64,000 nucleotides of DNA from Ammonifex thiophilus (GTDB lineage Bacteria > Bacillota > Desulfotomaculia > Desulfotomaculales > Ammonificaceae), in assembly GCF_003368535.1 (NCBI RefSeq), contig NZ_QSLN01000002.1, forward strand, positions 144,208-208,207, read 5' to 3'. Made by a program: the position numbers and the translations under genes. The notes below the pieces were generated by a model. That model was given only the letters and a program-made list of their open reading frames with translations. It made no database searches and had not been told where the DNA came from. Numbering within the stretch: the stretch's first letter is position 1; every line of letters begins with the position of its first letter. Below are positions 56,567-64,000 of this stretch, in pieces.

Positions 56567-57133
56567 ATGCGTTTAGTGGTGGCCTTGACCGGAGCCTCCG
56601 GCATTTACCTGGGAGTGCGTTTTTTAGAGGTCCTTAAAGAACATAAGGTGGAAACCTACTTGCTCTTGAGCCGGCAGGCGGAAGATCTGATCTGGGAAGA
56701 AACGGGTATCTCCCCGGAAAAAGTGAGGGAGTTGGCCGACTTCGCTTATAACGAGGGGGACTGGAAGGCACCCGTCGCCAGCGGCTCTTTCCTTCACCAG
56801 GGAATGGTGGTGATACCGTGCAGCATGAAGACCCTGGCCGGGATAGCCCAGGGTTACGCGGAAAACCTTATCCTGCGCGCGGCCGACGTCACCCTTAAAG
56901 AGAGAAGGCCGCTTATTCTGGTCCCCCGCGAGACCCCTCTGAGCGCCCTGCACCTGGAAAACATGTTGAAGCTGGCCCGACTAGGGGTAATAATCGCCCC
57001 TCCGGTGCCTGCCTTTTACCACCGCCCCCGGAGCATAGAAGAGATGGTCGATTTCTTTTTGGGGCGCATCTTGAACCTTTTGGGGATACCCAACCGGCTT
57101 AACCGCCCCTGGCCTCATTCTTCCGGCTTGTAG
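56567..57133 (+). CDS. ubiX: UbiX-type flavin prenyltransferase
   Basis: A 188-residue enzyme that makes the prenylated FMN used by UbiD decarboxylases. It has the FMN motif GASGIYLGVRFL, IPCSMKTLAGIAQGYAENLILRAADVTLKERR and LVPRETPLSALHLENML. I chose ATG 56567 with GGGGAG five bases upstream. No ubiD is in the window, so its partner must lie elsewhere. The 3' end overlaps the convergent era by 19 bases. Confidence 0.95.
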   Translation: MRLVVALTGASGIYLGVRFLEVLKEHKVETYLLLSRQAEDLIWEETGISPEKVRELADFAYNEGDWKAPVASGSFLHQGMVVIPCSMKTLAGIAQGYAENLILRAADVTLKERRPLILVPRETPLSALHLENMLKLARLGVIIAPPVPAFYHRPRSIEEMVDFFLGRILNLLGIPNRLNRPWPHSSGL

Positions 57134-58017
57134 CCCAGCTGGCGTAGGGCCACGTCGTCCCGCCGCCACTTTTCCTTCACTTTGACCCACAGATCGAGAT
57201 ACACCTTCTTGCCCAGGAAAGCCTCTATCTCCTCCCGGGCCTTCTGCCCGATCTGCCGCAGCATCTGCCCTCCGGCCCCGATGATAATCTTCTTGTGGCT
57301 CTCCCTCTCCACGTAGATGGTAGCTCGGAGGTAAACCAGGTCCTCCCGCCTGGGGATCATTTCTTCCACCACCACCGCCACCCCGTGGGGTACTTCCTCG
57401 TGCGTGAGGTGGAGGACCTTTTCCCGGATGAGCTCGGCCACCACGAACTCGGGGGGCTGGGAAGTGGTGACCTCGGGTGGGAAGTACTGGGGGCCGGGCG
57501 GTAGGTGCCTCACGATCTCCTGCACTAGCCGCTCGAGATTCTCCCCGGTGAGGGCCGAGACGGGCACTATGGCGGCAAAGTCGTACTCCTGTCGCCAGAG
57601 ATCGATGAGGGGGAGAAGGCGCGGTTTGGAGATGAGGTCGATTTTGTTGAGCACCAGAATGACGGGAACTTCCGCTTTCTTCAGTTGCTCCAGTATGAAG
57701 TAATCGCCCGATCCGGGAGGGGAGGTGGCCTCGGTCAAGAAAAGCACCAGATCCACCCCTTTCAGCGCCCCCAGGGCCAGGGTGACCAGGTACTCTCCCA
57801 GCCGGTGCCGGGGTTTGTGTATGCCCGGTGTATCCACGAAGACCACCTGGGCTTCTGGCAAGGTAAGAACGCCCAAGATGCGGTGACGGGTGGTCTGGGG
57901 CTTATCGGAAACTATGGCCACCTTCTGCCCCACCAGATTGTTTATGAGGGTTGACTTGCCCACGTTGGGCCTACCCACTACACTTACGAACCCCGAGCGG
58001 TACTCTTTTTCCGTCAT
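57115..58017 (-). CDS. era: Era GTPase
   Basis: A 300-residue GTPase that binds 16S rRNA during 30S maturation. G1 is GRPNVGKSTL, with DTPGIH and NKIDL, and a C-terminal KH domain contains VYVERESHKKIIIGAGGQMLR. It overlaps cdd in a four-base start/stop and ends a large operon. Confidence 0.98.
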   Translation of the reverse strand: MTEKEYRSGFVSVVGRPNVGKSTLINNLVGQKVAIVSDKPQTTRHRILGVLTLPEAQVVFVDTPGIHKPRHRLGEYLVTLALGALKGVDLVLFLTEATSPPGSGDYFILEQLKKAEVPVILVLNKIDLISKPRLLPLIDLWRQEYDFAAIVPVSALTGENLERLVQEIVRHLPPGPQYFPPEVTTSQPPEFVVAELIREKVLHLTHEEVPHGVAVVVEEMIPRREDLVYLRATIYVERESHKKIIIGAGGQMLRQIGQKAREEIEAFLGKKVYLDLWVKVKEKWRRDDVALRQLGYKPEE

Positions 58018-58394
58018 TTCGTAAAAGCGCTGGGTAAAAGCGCCGCCAATACCTCCTCTTCGTATTCTCCTCGGGCGTTGGCCATGAGCACGCGCAAGGC
58101 AGGAGCGAACTCAAAAAGCACCTGGCGGCAGGCCCCGCAGGGGCGGCAGAATTCCTCCCGGTTCCACGCCACCGCCAGGGTCACCCAGTCCTTCCTCCCC
58201 TCACTTACCGCCTTGACCGCCGCCACCCTTTCCGCGCACAAAGTGAGACCGTAAGAGGCGTTCTCCACATTGACGCCGGTGAAGACTTCGCCCCCTCGGG
58301 TGAGAAGGGCCGCCCCTACCCTAATCCCGGAATAAGGAGCGTAGGCCCGCTCCTTGGCCTCCAGCGCCAGCCGCACCAGATCTTCATCCCGCAC
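58014..58394 (-). CDS. cdd: Cytidine deaminase
   Basis: A 126-residue zinc enzyme for pyrimidine salvage. The catalytic site is C53-A-E55 in LTLCAERVAA with zinc ligands C86 and C89 in PCGAC, the tetrameric type. The start is GTG, overlapping ybeY by 11 bases. In many Firmicutes dgkA lies between ybeY and cdd; it is absent here. Confidence 0.97.
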   Translation of the reverse strand: MRDEDLVRLALEAKERAYAPYSGIRVGAALLTRGGEVFTGVNVENASYGLTLCAERVAAVKAVSEGRKDWVTLAVAWNREEFCRPCGACRQVLFEFAPALRVLMANARGEYEEEVLAALLPSAFTK

Positions 58395-58833
58395 GCTCCC
58401 GCCTCCACATCGCCAAGACGGCCTCCTCCTTCTCCCGCATCAAGGCTTCCTCTGCGTCGGTTTCGTGGTCATAGCCTAACAGGTGCAAAACCCCGTGCAC
58501 CGTCAAATGGGCCAGCTTCTCCTCTATCTCCTTGCCTTCTTCTTCGGCCTCAGATCGAGCCGTTTCCAGCGAAATCACTACGTCTCCCAAGAGCAAGACC
58601 GGCGGGTCCTCCTCCCCCATGGGGAAGGCCAGGACGTTGGTGGGGGCATCCTTCCCCCGGTAGCGGCGGTTGAGCTCCCTTATACCATCGTCGTCCAGTA
58701 AAGTTATTCCCACTTCTACCTCCCGTTTGGGACCCAGCAGGTCGAGTGTCAGCTCAGCCGCTCGCCTGACGGCCGAAAGCCACCCGTTCTCTACCTTCAC
58801 CTTCTCTTGCCGATTCTGAACTATCACTGTCAT
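58384..58833 (-). CDS. ybeY: Endoribonuclease YbeY
   Basis: A 149-residue metal-dependent RNase for 16S rRNA 3' maturation and ribosome quality control. The zinc motif HGVLHLLGYDHE is at about 116-127 and the N-terminal part has LLDDDGIRELNRRYRGKDAPTNVL. It overlaps the 3' end of yqfF by 80 bases. Confidence 0.97.
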   Translation of the reverse strand: MTVIVQNRQEKVKVENGWLSAVRRAAELTLDLLGPKREVEVGITLLDDDGIRELNRRYRGKDAPTNVLAFPMGEEDPPVLLLGDVVISLETARSEAEEEGKEIEEKLAHLTVHGVLHLLGYDHETDAEEALMREKEEAVLAMWRRERAG

Positions 58834-60934
58834 GGCTCATTGCCCCTTTTCCGTTCTCTCTGGGGTATTCGACCCGCGTGTGGAAAAGCCCTGTCAGCAC
58901 GCGGACAAAAGCGTGGGCGATAAGTTCCAGGTCCCTGAAGGTCAGGGCGCACTCGTCCAGCTGCCCATCGTGGAGCTTTTCTTTAATTATGCGCCGCACC
59001 AACCCCTCTATCTGCCCCGGAGGGGGGTGGTTCATAGAACGCACCGCCGCCTCCACCGAGTCCGCCAGCATGACGATGGCCGCCTCACGCGTCTGCGGCT
59101 TGGGGCCGGGGTAGCGGAAGTCGGCCTCGTGTATTCCCTTCTGCTCGGCTTGTAGGGCTTTCTGGTAAAAGCAACTGACCAGGCTCGTGCCGTGGTGCTG
59201 CTCGATGATCTCTATTATCTTCTCCGGCAGCTTGTACTCCCGCGCTATTTCCACCCCGTCCTTTACGTGGGAGGTGATGATCAGAGTGGAAAGGCTGGGG
59301 GCCAGGCGGTCGTGAGGGTTCTCGTTCCCCACTAGGTTCTCGACGAAGAAGGAGGGGCGGCGGAGCTTCCCTATGTCGTGGTAGTAAGCCCCGGCCCGCA
59401 CAGTCAGGACGTCGGCTCCTATGGCCTCGGCCGCCGCCTCCCCCAGGTTGGCCACCATGATGCTGTGGTGGTAGGTGCCGGGGGCCTCCCACGCCAGTCT
59501 CTTGAGCAAAGGCTCGCTTGGCGAGGTCAGCTCCAGCAACCGCACCGGCGAAGTTATGCCGCCAAGGTGCTCCAGAACCGGCAGAGCTCCGTTGGTGAGG
59601 ATGGTACTCAGCAGTCCGTTAAGGACGCCCAGCGTCAGCCCGGCCGGGCCCAGCACGGCCAGAGGGGTCTGGGAAGCCAGCTCAATCCCCCATGTAACCC
59701 CCACGCCGGTAAGGCCCACCAGAAAGCCAGCCCGGACCAGATCCCGCCGCCGGTGGAGCTTGGCCACCCCGTAAACCCCCGCCAGGCCGGTAAGCATGCC
59801 GGCCAAAGCAAAGCGCAGTTGGTTGTCCGCCAGTATGCCTACGAGCAAAGCGGTTAAGGCTACCGCCACCACCGCCAGACGAGTGTTGATTAAAGTGGCC
59901 AGCAACATACCCACCACCGCCACCGGCACGGCGTAGCCCAATTGCCGTCCCAAGCTCGGCCACTTCTGTATATCCACCGCCAGGATGAACTTGGCCAGCA
60001 AAAGCACCCCTACCACAATGAAGCTTATCAGGTAGAGCTGGTTGGCGTCCCGGTAGACGTCCGGATGCTGCTGGTAGATATAGTAGAAGAAAGCAAGGGT
60101 GAGGAGGGCCATCGTGAGAGCTATGCCCACCACCGTGCCGAAGGAAGGGCGGGAGTGGTAAAGCCCTACGGCCTTGAGCTTGGCGATGTGCTCAGGGGTC
60201 ACTACCTCCCCTTCACCGATTATCTTCTCGCCGGGCCTTATGGTCACCACTACCGGCGGCACCGCTTCCCGCGCCTGCTGCTGTAAAATCTCGGTCTGCA
60301 CCGGGTTGTAGAAAGAGTTGGGGCGCAAGGTGTGCTGGATAATCAGTTGGGCGAAGCGCTCTTCCGCCGGGTCAAGGGCCAAAAGCTTTATCCTTTCCCG
60401 CAACTGCTCCTTGGTAGCCTGAAGCTCCTCCTGCTTTACCCCCTTTACCATCACCTGGGTTACCAGGGTATCCAAATAACTACCCAACTGGCGCAAACGG
60501 CCTTCCGGCAGACTCAAAAGCGCCTGTGCCAGATCGTCGGTAATGGGGAAGGGGAGGGAGGATTTAACAAGGGCTACCTTGGCCGAACCCCCCTGCGCCG
60601 GGGATTTGGCCGCCGCTATAACGGCCTCGATGCATTCGCGTATGTCCTTTCTTATGGACTCCAGCACCTTGGGGTCGATGTCGTAAACTTTGGGCACTCT
60701 GGCCTGCGCTTCCCGGCGCAGCTCTTCCGTTCTCACTTTATCTTCGAAAACGGCGGCCCGCGGCGCTTTGATGGTGCGGGGAGCTACCTGCCCCACCTCT
60801 AGATCCGTTCCCACCGGGAAGAACTGAAAGGCGGTGAGCAGGGTTAAGCAGAAGAATAAAAATAGAGCCGCCCCCACCCTTTTGGCTCTCGGCTCTTTAA
60901 GCATACCCCGCCAAAAACTTTTTCCTTCTACCAC
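58754..60934 (-). CDS. 7TM-HD family protein YqfF (PgpH), probable cyclic-di-AMP phosphodiesterase
   Basis: A 726-residue membrane protein. An N-terminal helix and a large outside domain (about 45-275) are followed by seven helices and a cytoplasmic HD domain with YYHDIGKLRRPSFFVENL and ADSVEAAVRSM. In Listeria PgpH this HD domain hydrolyses cyclic-di-AMP. The start is GTG with AAGGAG nine bases upstream. The last ~28 residues (after MSHDSDSSE) are low-complexity and are encoded inside ybeY. Confidence 0.93.
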   Translation of the reverse strand: MVEGKSFWRGMLKEPRAKRVGAALFLFFCLTLLTAFQFFPVGTDLEVGQVAPRTIKAPRAAVFEDKVRTEELRREAQARVPKVYDIDPKVLESIRKDIRECIEAVIAAAKSPAQGGSAKVALVKSSLPFPITDDLAQALLSLPEGRLRQLGSYLDTLVTQVMVKGVKQEELQATKEQLRERIKLLALDPAEERFAQLIIQHTLRPNSFYNPVQTEILQQQAREAVPPVVVTIRPGEKIIGEGEVVTPEHIAKLKAVGLYHSRPSFGTVVGIALTMALLTLAFFYYIYQQHPDVYRDANQLYLISFIVVGVLLLAKFILAVDIQKWPSLGRQLGYAVPVAVVGMLLATLINTRLAVVAVALTALLVGILADNQLRFALAGMLTGLAGVYGVAKLHRRRDLVRAGFLVGLTGVGVTWGIELASQTPLAVLGPAGLTLGVLNGLLSTILTNGALPVLEHLGGITSPVRLLELTSPSEPLLKRLAWEAPGTYHHSIMVANLGEAAAEAIGADVLTVRAGAYYHDIGKLRRPSFFVENLVGNENPHDRLAPSLSTLIITSHVKDGVEIAREYKLPEKIIEIIEQHHGTSLVSCFYQKALQAEQKGIHEADFRYPGPKPQTREAAIVMLADSVEAAVRSMNHPPPGQIEGLVRRIIKEKLHDGQLDECALTFRDLELIAHAFVRVLTGLFHTRVEYPRENGKGAMSHDSDSSESAREGEGRERVAFGRQASG

Positions 60935-60940
60935 CGCGTT

Positions 60941-61900
60941 TCACTCCTTGGCCTTTTCCGCCTCCGCCCGCTCGTAAGCCCGTATTATCTCCATAACCAG
61001 CGGGTGCCTTATGGTGTCCTCGCCGGTGAGGTACTGGAAGGAAATTCCTTCGATTCCTTGAAGGATGCGCTGAGCCACCACCAGCCCCGACTCCTGCCCC
61101 CGCGGGAGGTCTATCTGGGTGATATCCCCCGTGATGACCGCCTTGGAGCCGAAGCCCAAACGCGTGAGGAACATCTTCATCTGCTCCGGCGTAGTGTTCT
61201 GTGCCTCGTCCAAAATGATGAAGGCATCCTCCAGCGTCCTCCCCCGCATGTAGGCCAGGGGAGCTATCTCGATAATGCGCCTTTCCAAGTAGCGCTCGGT
61301 GTTCTCCACTCCCAGCACATCGTAGAGGCTGTCGTAGAGGGGGCGCAGGTAGGGGTCGACCTTTTCCTCCAGACGCCCGGGAAGAAAGCCCAGTTTCTCA
61401 CCCGCCTCCACCGCCGGTCGGGTGAGAATTATCCGGCTTATACGCCTCTGGCGCAGCCAGATTACCGCCATCACCACCGCCAAGTAGGTCTTCCCCGTAC
61501 CCGCCGGGCCTATGGCGAAGGTGATGTCGTAGCGCCTTATGGCGTCCACGTAGCGCTTCTGACCCGGGGTCTTGGGCCTCACCTGCTTACCCCGTGGGGT
61601 GGTGAGCAGGATCTCGTCCACCAGCTCCTTATCTTTTTCCGCCCCTTTGGCCGCCCTTATGGCCTGGTTTACCTCCCGCATAGTTATGCTGCCGTAGGTG
61701 CGGTAAGCATCCTTCAAGCGGTAGAGCACCTCACTACCTTCCCTCACCTGGTGGGGCTCACCACGTAAGACAAACTCTCCTCCCCGCAAAAGCAGTTGCA
61801 CTCCCGTGGCCCTCTCTATAGCTTTCAGGTGTTCGTCGAAGCGACCCAGAATTTCCATGGCCGCCTGTTGATCCTCCACGGGGATCCTGATTTCCTCCAT
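60941..61900 (-). CDS. phoH: PhoH-family ATPase (PhoL)
   Basis: A 319-residue ATPase. Walker A is GPAGTGKTYLAV and Walker B is FIILDEAQN, with an N-terminal KH-like region. Family members are RNA-linked ATPases; the gene sits beside ybeY in most bacteria. The ATG follows a TAA by no bases, and the 5' end lies inside the extended yqfD. Confidence 0.96.
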   Translation of the reverse strand: MEEIRIPVEDQQAAMEILGRFDEHLKAIERATGVQLLLRGGEFVLRGEPHQVREGSEVLYRLKDAYRTYGSITMREVNQAIRAAKGAEKDKELVDEILLTTPRGKQVRPKTPGQKRYVDAIRRYDITFAIGPAGTGKTYLAVVMAVIWLRQRRISRIILTRPAVEAGEKLGFLPGRLEEKVDPYLRPLYDSLYDVLGVENTERYLERRIIEIAPLAYMRGRTLEDAFIILDEAQNTTPEQMKMFLTRLGFGSKAVITGDITQIDLPRGQESGLVVAQRILQGIEGISFQYLTGEDTIRHPLVMEIIRAYERAEAEKAKE

Positions 61901-63122
61901 TTATTCGGCCTTCTTGCCCTCCTTCCGGTGTAAATTCTTTAATTTGGCCAATGTCTTCCTCCACTTCCCACCTGATGCTTACCCGAACCAACCCCTCTTC
62001 CTTAGGTCCCTTTACCTCCTCCACTTGCTCCCCGACCAAGCGTGCCCCCTCCGGAAGGCAGGCCCGCAGGTAAGCTCTGGCCCTCTCCTCGGCCAGCCGG
62101 CGCGCTTCCTGGGGCGTGCGCCTCAGCTTATAAAGCTCCCATTCATAATATACCTTTTTTTCGACCGCTACGGGAAGGGAGAAATTCCTCCCTAAACTAA
62201 GGTTATACCTCGTTTCCTCCACCCGGTAGCAGCTGAAAGGTGAAGCGTCGCTACCGTAAAGCCGCCAGCGGCGCCCCCCCACCTCGAGGCAAATGCTCTG
62301 CGCCTTCCTACCTGTGGGTCTCTCTCCCTTTTCTTCTAACCGCGCCTCGCCGTAGCCTTGGTACCACACCCGGGCCTTGACTATCCCCTTGGCCCGGACG
62401 TAGACCGGGCTGGGTTCGCCTTCACCCTGGGGCACGGTCATCTCCTCTCCCGCTATCAGTACCTGCCCTGGCAGCACCGTATCCCCCTCTTTAACTTTAG
62501 GCGTTCCTTCCAGCACCAGAAGCTCCTTTATGAGCCCCGCCTTGCGGGCCACAATGTGCGCCGGCCCGGCGGCCGGTTCGGGCAACTTTTTCTCCACCAC
62601 TTTTATGGTGGCCTGCGTGCCCCTTACCTCCACTCCTACCCAAGCCAGTTGGGGTAGCTGCTCCTTCAGCACCCGCTCCACTTCTTTACCGTTCACTTGC
62701 CGGCGTAGGACCCCAGGCTTAAGCCCCGCCTGTGCCGCCACCTTAAGAACTTCCCCCGGAGAAAGCTTCTGCGCCCCCGTCACCTCCACCCGCCAAACGA
62801 AGAGGGAAAGGCAGTAGACAAGGGCCAGGAAAAACAAGGCCCCGCCCAGGAAAGCGCGGCGCCTCTTTAGGCGGCTGACAAGAAAGGGAAGCCCTATTTT
62901 CTCCTGAACGGTGAGACGGGTGGAAGTAGCCCGGGAAATGTGCCTGAGAGCCCGCACCGCCCCCCAGCGCACCCGCAAAAGAACCCGGTCCTTTCCCAAG
63001 TAGCGGACGTCCCAGAACTTGATGCCGCGCGTCAAGGCCATATTGAGGAAGCGCTCTATTTTTTTGCCTTCCAGCTTGAGCAAAACGTAGCCTCGCAAGT
63101 AGCGGAAGAAACGCAAGGCCAT
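61758..63122 (-). CDS. yqfD: Stage IV sporulation protein YqfD with run-on C-terminus
   Basis: A 454-residue membrane protein of the YqfD family, which acts with YqfC in spore formation. It has the N-terminal family domain (LRGYVLLKLEGKKIERFLN), one membrane helix near 90-111 and a large outside domain. The family should end near residue 405, after KEFTPEGG. The last ~47 residues are Gly/Arg-rich and overlap phoH by 143 bases in another frame. A TAA in the next frame lies just before the phoH ATG, so a late frameshift is likely. Confidence 0.9.
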   Translation of the reverse strand: MALRFFRYLRGYVLLKLEGKKIERFLNMALTRGIKFWDVRYLGKDRVLLRVRWGAVRALRHISRATSTRLTVQEKIGLPFLVSRLKRRRAFLGGALFFLALVYCLSLFVWRVEVTGAQKLSPGEVLKVAAQAGLKPGVLRRQVNGKEVERVLKEQLPQLAWVGVEVRGTQATIKVVEKKLPEPAAGPAHIVARKAGLIKELLVLEGTPKVKEGDTVLPGQVLIAGEEMTVPQGEGEPSPVYVRAKGIVKARVWYQGYGEARLEEKGERPTGRKAQSICLEVGGRRWRLYGSDASPFSCYRVEETRYNLSLGRNFSLPVAVEKKVYYEWELYKLRRTPQEARRLAEERARAYLRACLPEGARLVGEQVEEVKGPKEEGLVRVSIRWEVEEDIGQIKEFTPEGGQEGRINGGNQDPRGGSTGGHGNSGSLRRTPESYREGHGSATAFAGRRVCLTW

Positions 63123-63135
63123 CCCCCTAAACCCG

Positions 63136-63417
63136 TTAGGCGAAGTCGATCCCTCGGACTATGCCCTCGATTAAGAGCTCTTCGGGGAGGATACGGCGGA
63201 GAACCAGATCTTGTCCTCTAACGATCACTTCGCCCGTCTCCACCAGCACGCGCACCGTTTCCGAATTGTAGGCTAAGATACCACGGTGGTTTTCGATTAA
63301 GACCTGGAAGTTGCCGATGAGCACTATCTTAGGGAGGTTAAGGATGACTTCCCCCGGCAAATCCAGGGCCGAAGCCAGTTTGCGGCGTAGCCTTTCCTGC
63401 ACTTCCCGCCAGCCCAT
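63136..63417 (-). CDS. yqfC: Sporulation protein YqfC
   Basis: A 93-residue small protein of the YqfC family, needed with YqfD for sporulation in Bacillus. It shows LPGEVILNLPKIVLIGNFQVLIENHRGIL, the family core, in a mostly beta protein. The ATG starts right after the T tract of the rpsU terminator, and its GGGAGGG ribosome-binding site is the 3' arm of that hairpin. Confidence 0.92.
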   Translation of the reverse strand: MGWREVQERLRRKLASALDLPGEVILNLPKIVLIGNFQVLIENHRGILAYNSETVRVLVETGEVIVRGQDLVLRRILPEELLIEGIVRGIDFA

Positions 63418-63418
63418 T

Positions 63419-63463
63419 AAAAAACCCTCCCACGGGCTACTTTATGTCGTGGGAGGGTTTTTA
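63419..63463 (-). terminator. Intrinsic terminator after rpsU that also hides the yqfC ribosome-binding site
   Basis: A 10-bp stem (63425-63434 with 63448-63457) is flanked by A and T runs on both strands. On the minus strand TTTTTT follows and leads directly into the yqfC ATG. Confidence 0.85.
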
Positions 63464-63495
63464 AGCCCAAGCTTTTTATCCGCTTACAAGGAGGT

Positions 63496-63672
63496 TTAGC
63501 GCGAACGCCGCCTGCGCGCGGCTTCGTTCTTCTTTTTGCGACGAGCGCTTGGTTTCTCGTAATATTCGTGGCGCCGGGCTTCGGCCAGAATGCCGGCCTT
63601 CTGGCACAGGCGCTTGAACCGGCGCAAAGCGCTATCCAAGCTCTCGTTCTTCCCTACCCGAACCTCGGCCAT
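63496..63672 (-). CDS. rpsU: Ribosomal protein S21
   Basis: A 58-residue small-subunit protein. It starts [20 protein letters not shown] and ends in a run of basic residues. ATG 63672 has GGAGGG five bases upstream; the frame continues 11 codons earlier without a match. It has its own promoter and a leader hairpin. Confidence 0.98.
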   Translation of the reverse strand: MAEVRVGKNESLDSALRRFKRLCQKAGILAEARRHEYYEKPSARRKKKNEAARRRRSR

Positions 63673-63682
63673 ATTTTCCCTC

Positions 63683-63713
63683 CCTCCGCTTCCAACCTTG
63701 AGCAACGCGGAGG
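63683..63713 (-). promoter_or_regulatory. rpsU leader hairpin next to the ribosome-binding site
   Basis: CCTCCGC and GCGGAGG form a 7-bp stem (63683-63689 with 63707-63713) with a 17-base loop. On the minus strand its 3' arm GCGGAGG runs into the rpsU Shine-Dalgarno. Confidence 0.5.
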
Positions 63714-63742
63714 CTTAGCCCCGGCGCTCCCTATTAGGGATA

Positions 63743-63772
63743 ATTATATCCCTCACCAAGAAACAATGTCAA
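63743..63772 (-). promoter_or_regulatory. Predicted sigma-A promoter of rpsU
   Basis: On the minus strand TTGACA (63767-63772) and TATAAT (63743-63748) are 18 bases apart. The predicted start is near 63736, giving a leader of about 64 bases. Confidence 0.8.
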
Positions 63773-63773
63773 T

Positions 63774-63824
63774 AAAACTTGGGCTCTAGATCGTGTCAAC
63801 CTACTGTAGGAGTCTCGAGCCCCA
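63774..63824 (-). terminator. Probable terminator of the right-edge gene
   Basis: On the minus strand GGGCTC and GAGCCC (63819-63824 with 63782-63787) pair, extended by three pairs after one mismatch. A small inner repeat, CCTACAGTAGG, lies in the loop. AAGTTTTATT follows. It ends just before the rpsU -35 box. Confidence 0.55.
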
Positions 63825-63845
63825 CCATCCCCGGACCAGGACGAA

Positions 63846-64000
63846 CTACCAGAGAAGATCGATGTTCCGGCTCAAAGCTTTGAGGGCTCTGGTTAATGAT
63901 GTTACCGGACCTCGCAGCGCAGGAAGATTACCGAACACCTCACCCGATACTTTCCTCAGCCTCTGCCTCTCTTCCTCAATAGCAGCCTTATCGATCTCTA
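63846..64000 (-). CDS. C-terminal fragment of an unidentified protein
   Basis: A minus-strand frame enters from the right edge and ends at TAG (63848-63846). It gives 51 codons with no stop: a charged helical stretch (AAIEEERQRLRKVSGEVF) and then TSLTRALKALSRNIDLLW. Codon use and the terminator downstream support real coding. I do not recognise the family; the start is outside the window. Confidence 0.6.
   Translation of the reverse strand, partial: EIDKAAIEEERQRLRKVSGEVFGNLPALRGPVTSLTRALKALSRNIDLLW

Overview
The window reads as ordinary, gene-dense chromosome from a thermophilic, GC-rich Firmicute of the Clostridia, close in style to the Moorella/Ammonifex group; this placement is inference. 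The reasons are: a sporulation-lineage gene set (Spo0B-like, YtxC, YqfC, YqfD), the Firmicute gene orders rplU-rpmA-spo0B-obgE and rpsU-yqfC-yqfD-phoH-yqfF-ybeY-cdd-era, HrcA/CIRCE control of groESL, a TtuA tRNA thiolase typical of thermophiles, an NAD-type molybdenum/tungsten formate dehydrogenase beside a folate gene, and aryl-pyruvate fermentation genes. TTG start codons are unusually common. No prophage, insertion sequence, CRISPR array or rRNA was seen.

Layout. 1-4.8 kb: tail of a Na/Pi cotransporter, then envelope genes on the minus strand (dacF, htrA, a GH18-like protein, an HD-GYP phosphodiesterase). 5.06-5.32 kb: a tRNA operon Asp-Phe-Gly with its own promoter and terminator. 5.4-18.2 kb: M20 peptidase, rsfS, an RRM protein, nadD, an amidase, proA-HIT-proB-obgE-spo0B, a three-gene cobalamin set (cbiA, an ApgM-like enzyme, cobQ), rpmA and rplU. 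18.2-21.1 kb: ogt and a LonB-type protease. 21.3-28.1 kb: a putative sulfur-oxyanion block with DUF1634-like/TauE, a UspA protein, a sigma-54 type two-component system and a divergent YeiH-type exporter. 28.3-31.7 kb: ttuA, malic enzyme, ytxC. 31.3-37.7 kb: cysK-paaK-iorA-iorB-paaK-ACT. 37.7-39.7 kb: groEL and groES. 40.1-46.7 kb: fthC-nuoE-nuoF-fdhA, fdhD and a small Cys-containing protein. 46.7-54.5 kb: t6A genes (tsaD, rimI, tsaB, tsaE), thiamine genes (thiL, thiC, a ThiD2-like/ThiE fusion), a C26 amidohydrolase, HIT and DUF1614. 54.7-57.1 kb: asnB and ubiX. 57.1-63.7 kb: era, cdd, ybeY, yqfF, phoH, yqfD, yqfC, rpsU, then the tail of an unidentified gene at the right edge.

The genes connect in several ways. 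Formate oxidised by FdhA can pass electrons through NuoE/NuoF to NAD, and FthC returns 5-formyl-THF to the folate pool of one-carbon metabolism. IorAB with two PaaK ligases and an ACT protein can ferment aromatic amino acids to aryl-acetates, by coupling either acyl-CoA formation or use. TauE and YeiH proteins flank one two-component system and could export sulfite or related anions under its control.

The most interesting signals are regulatory and evolutionary, not a new multigene system. They are a three-segment alternative RNA structure between proA and an amidase gene; Shine-Dalgarno sequences hidden in hairpins before rpsU and yqfC; promoters built into upstream terminators; a 209-bp gene-conversion tract between the two paaK genes; and three genes whose 3' ends run far into their neighbours.
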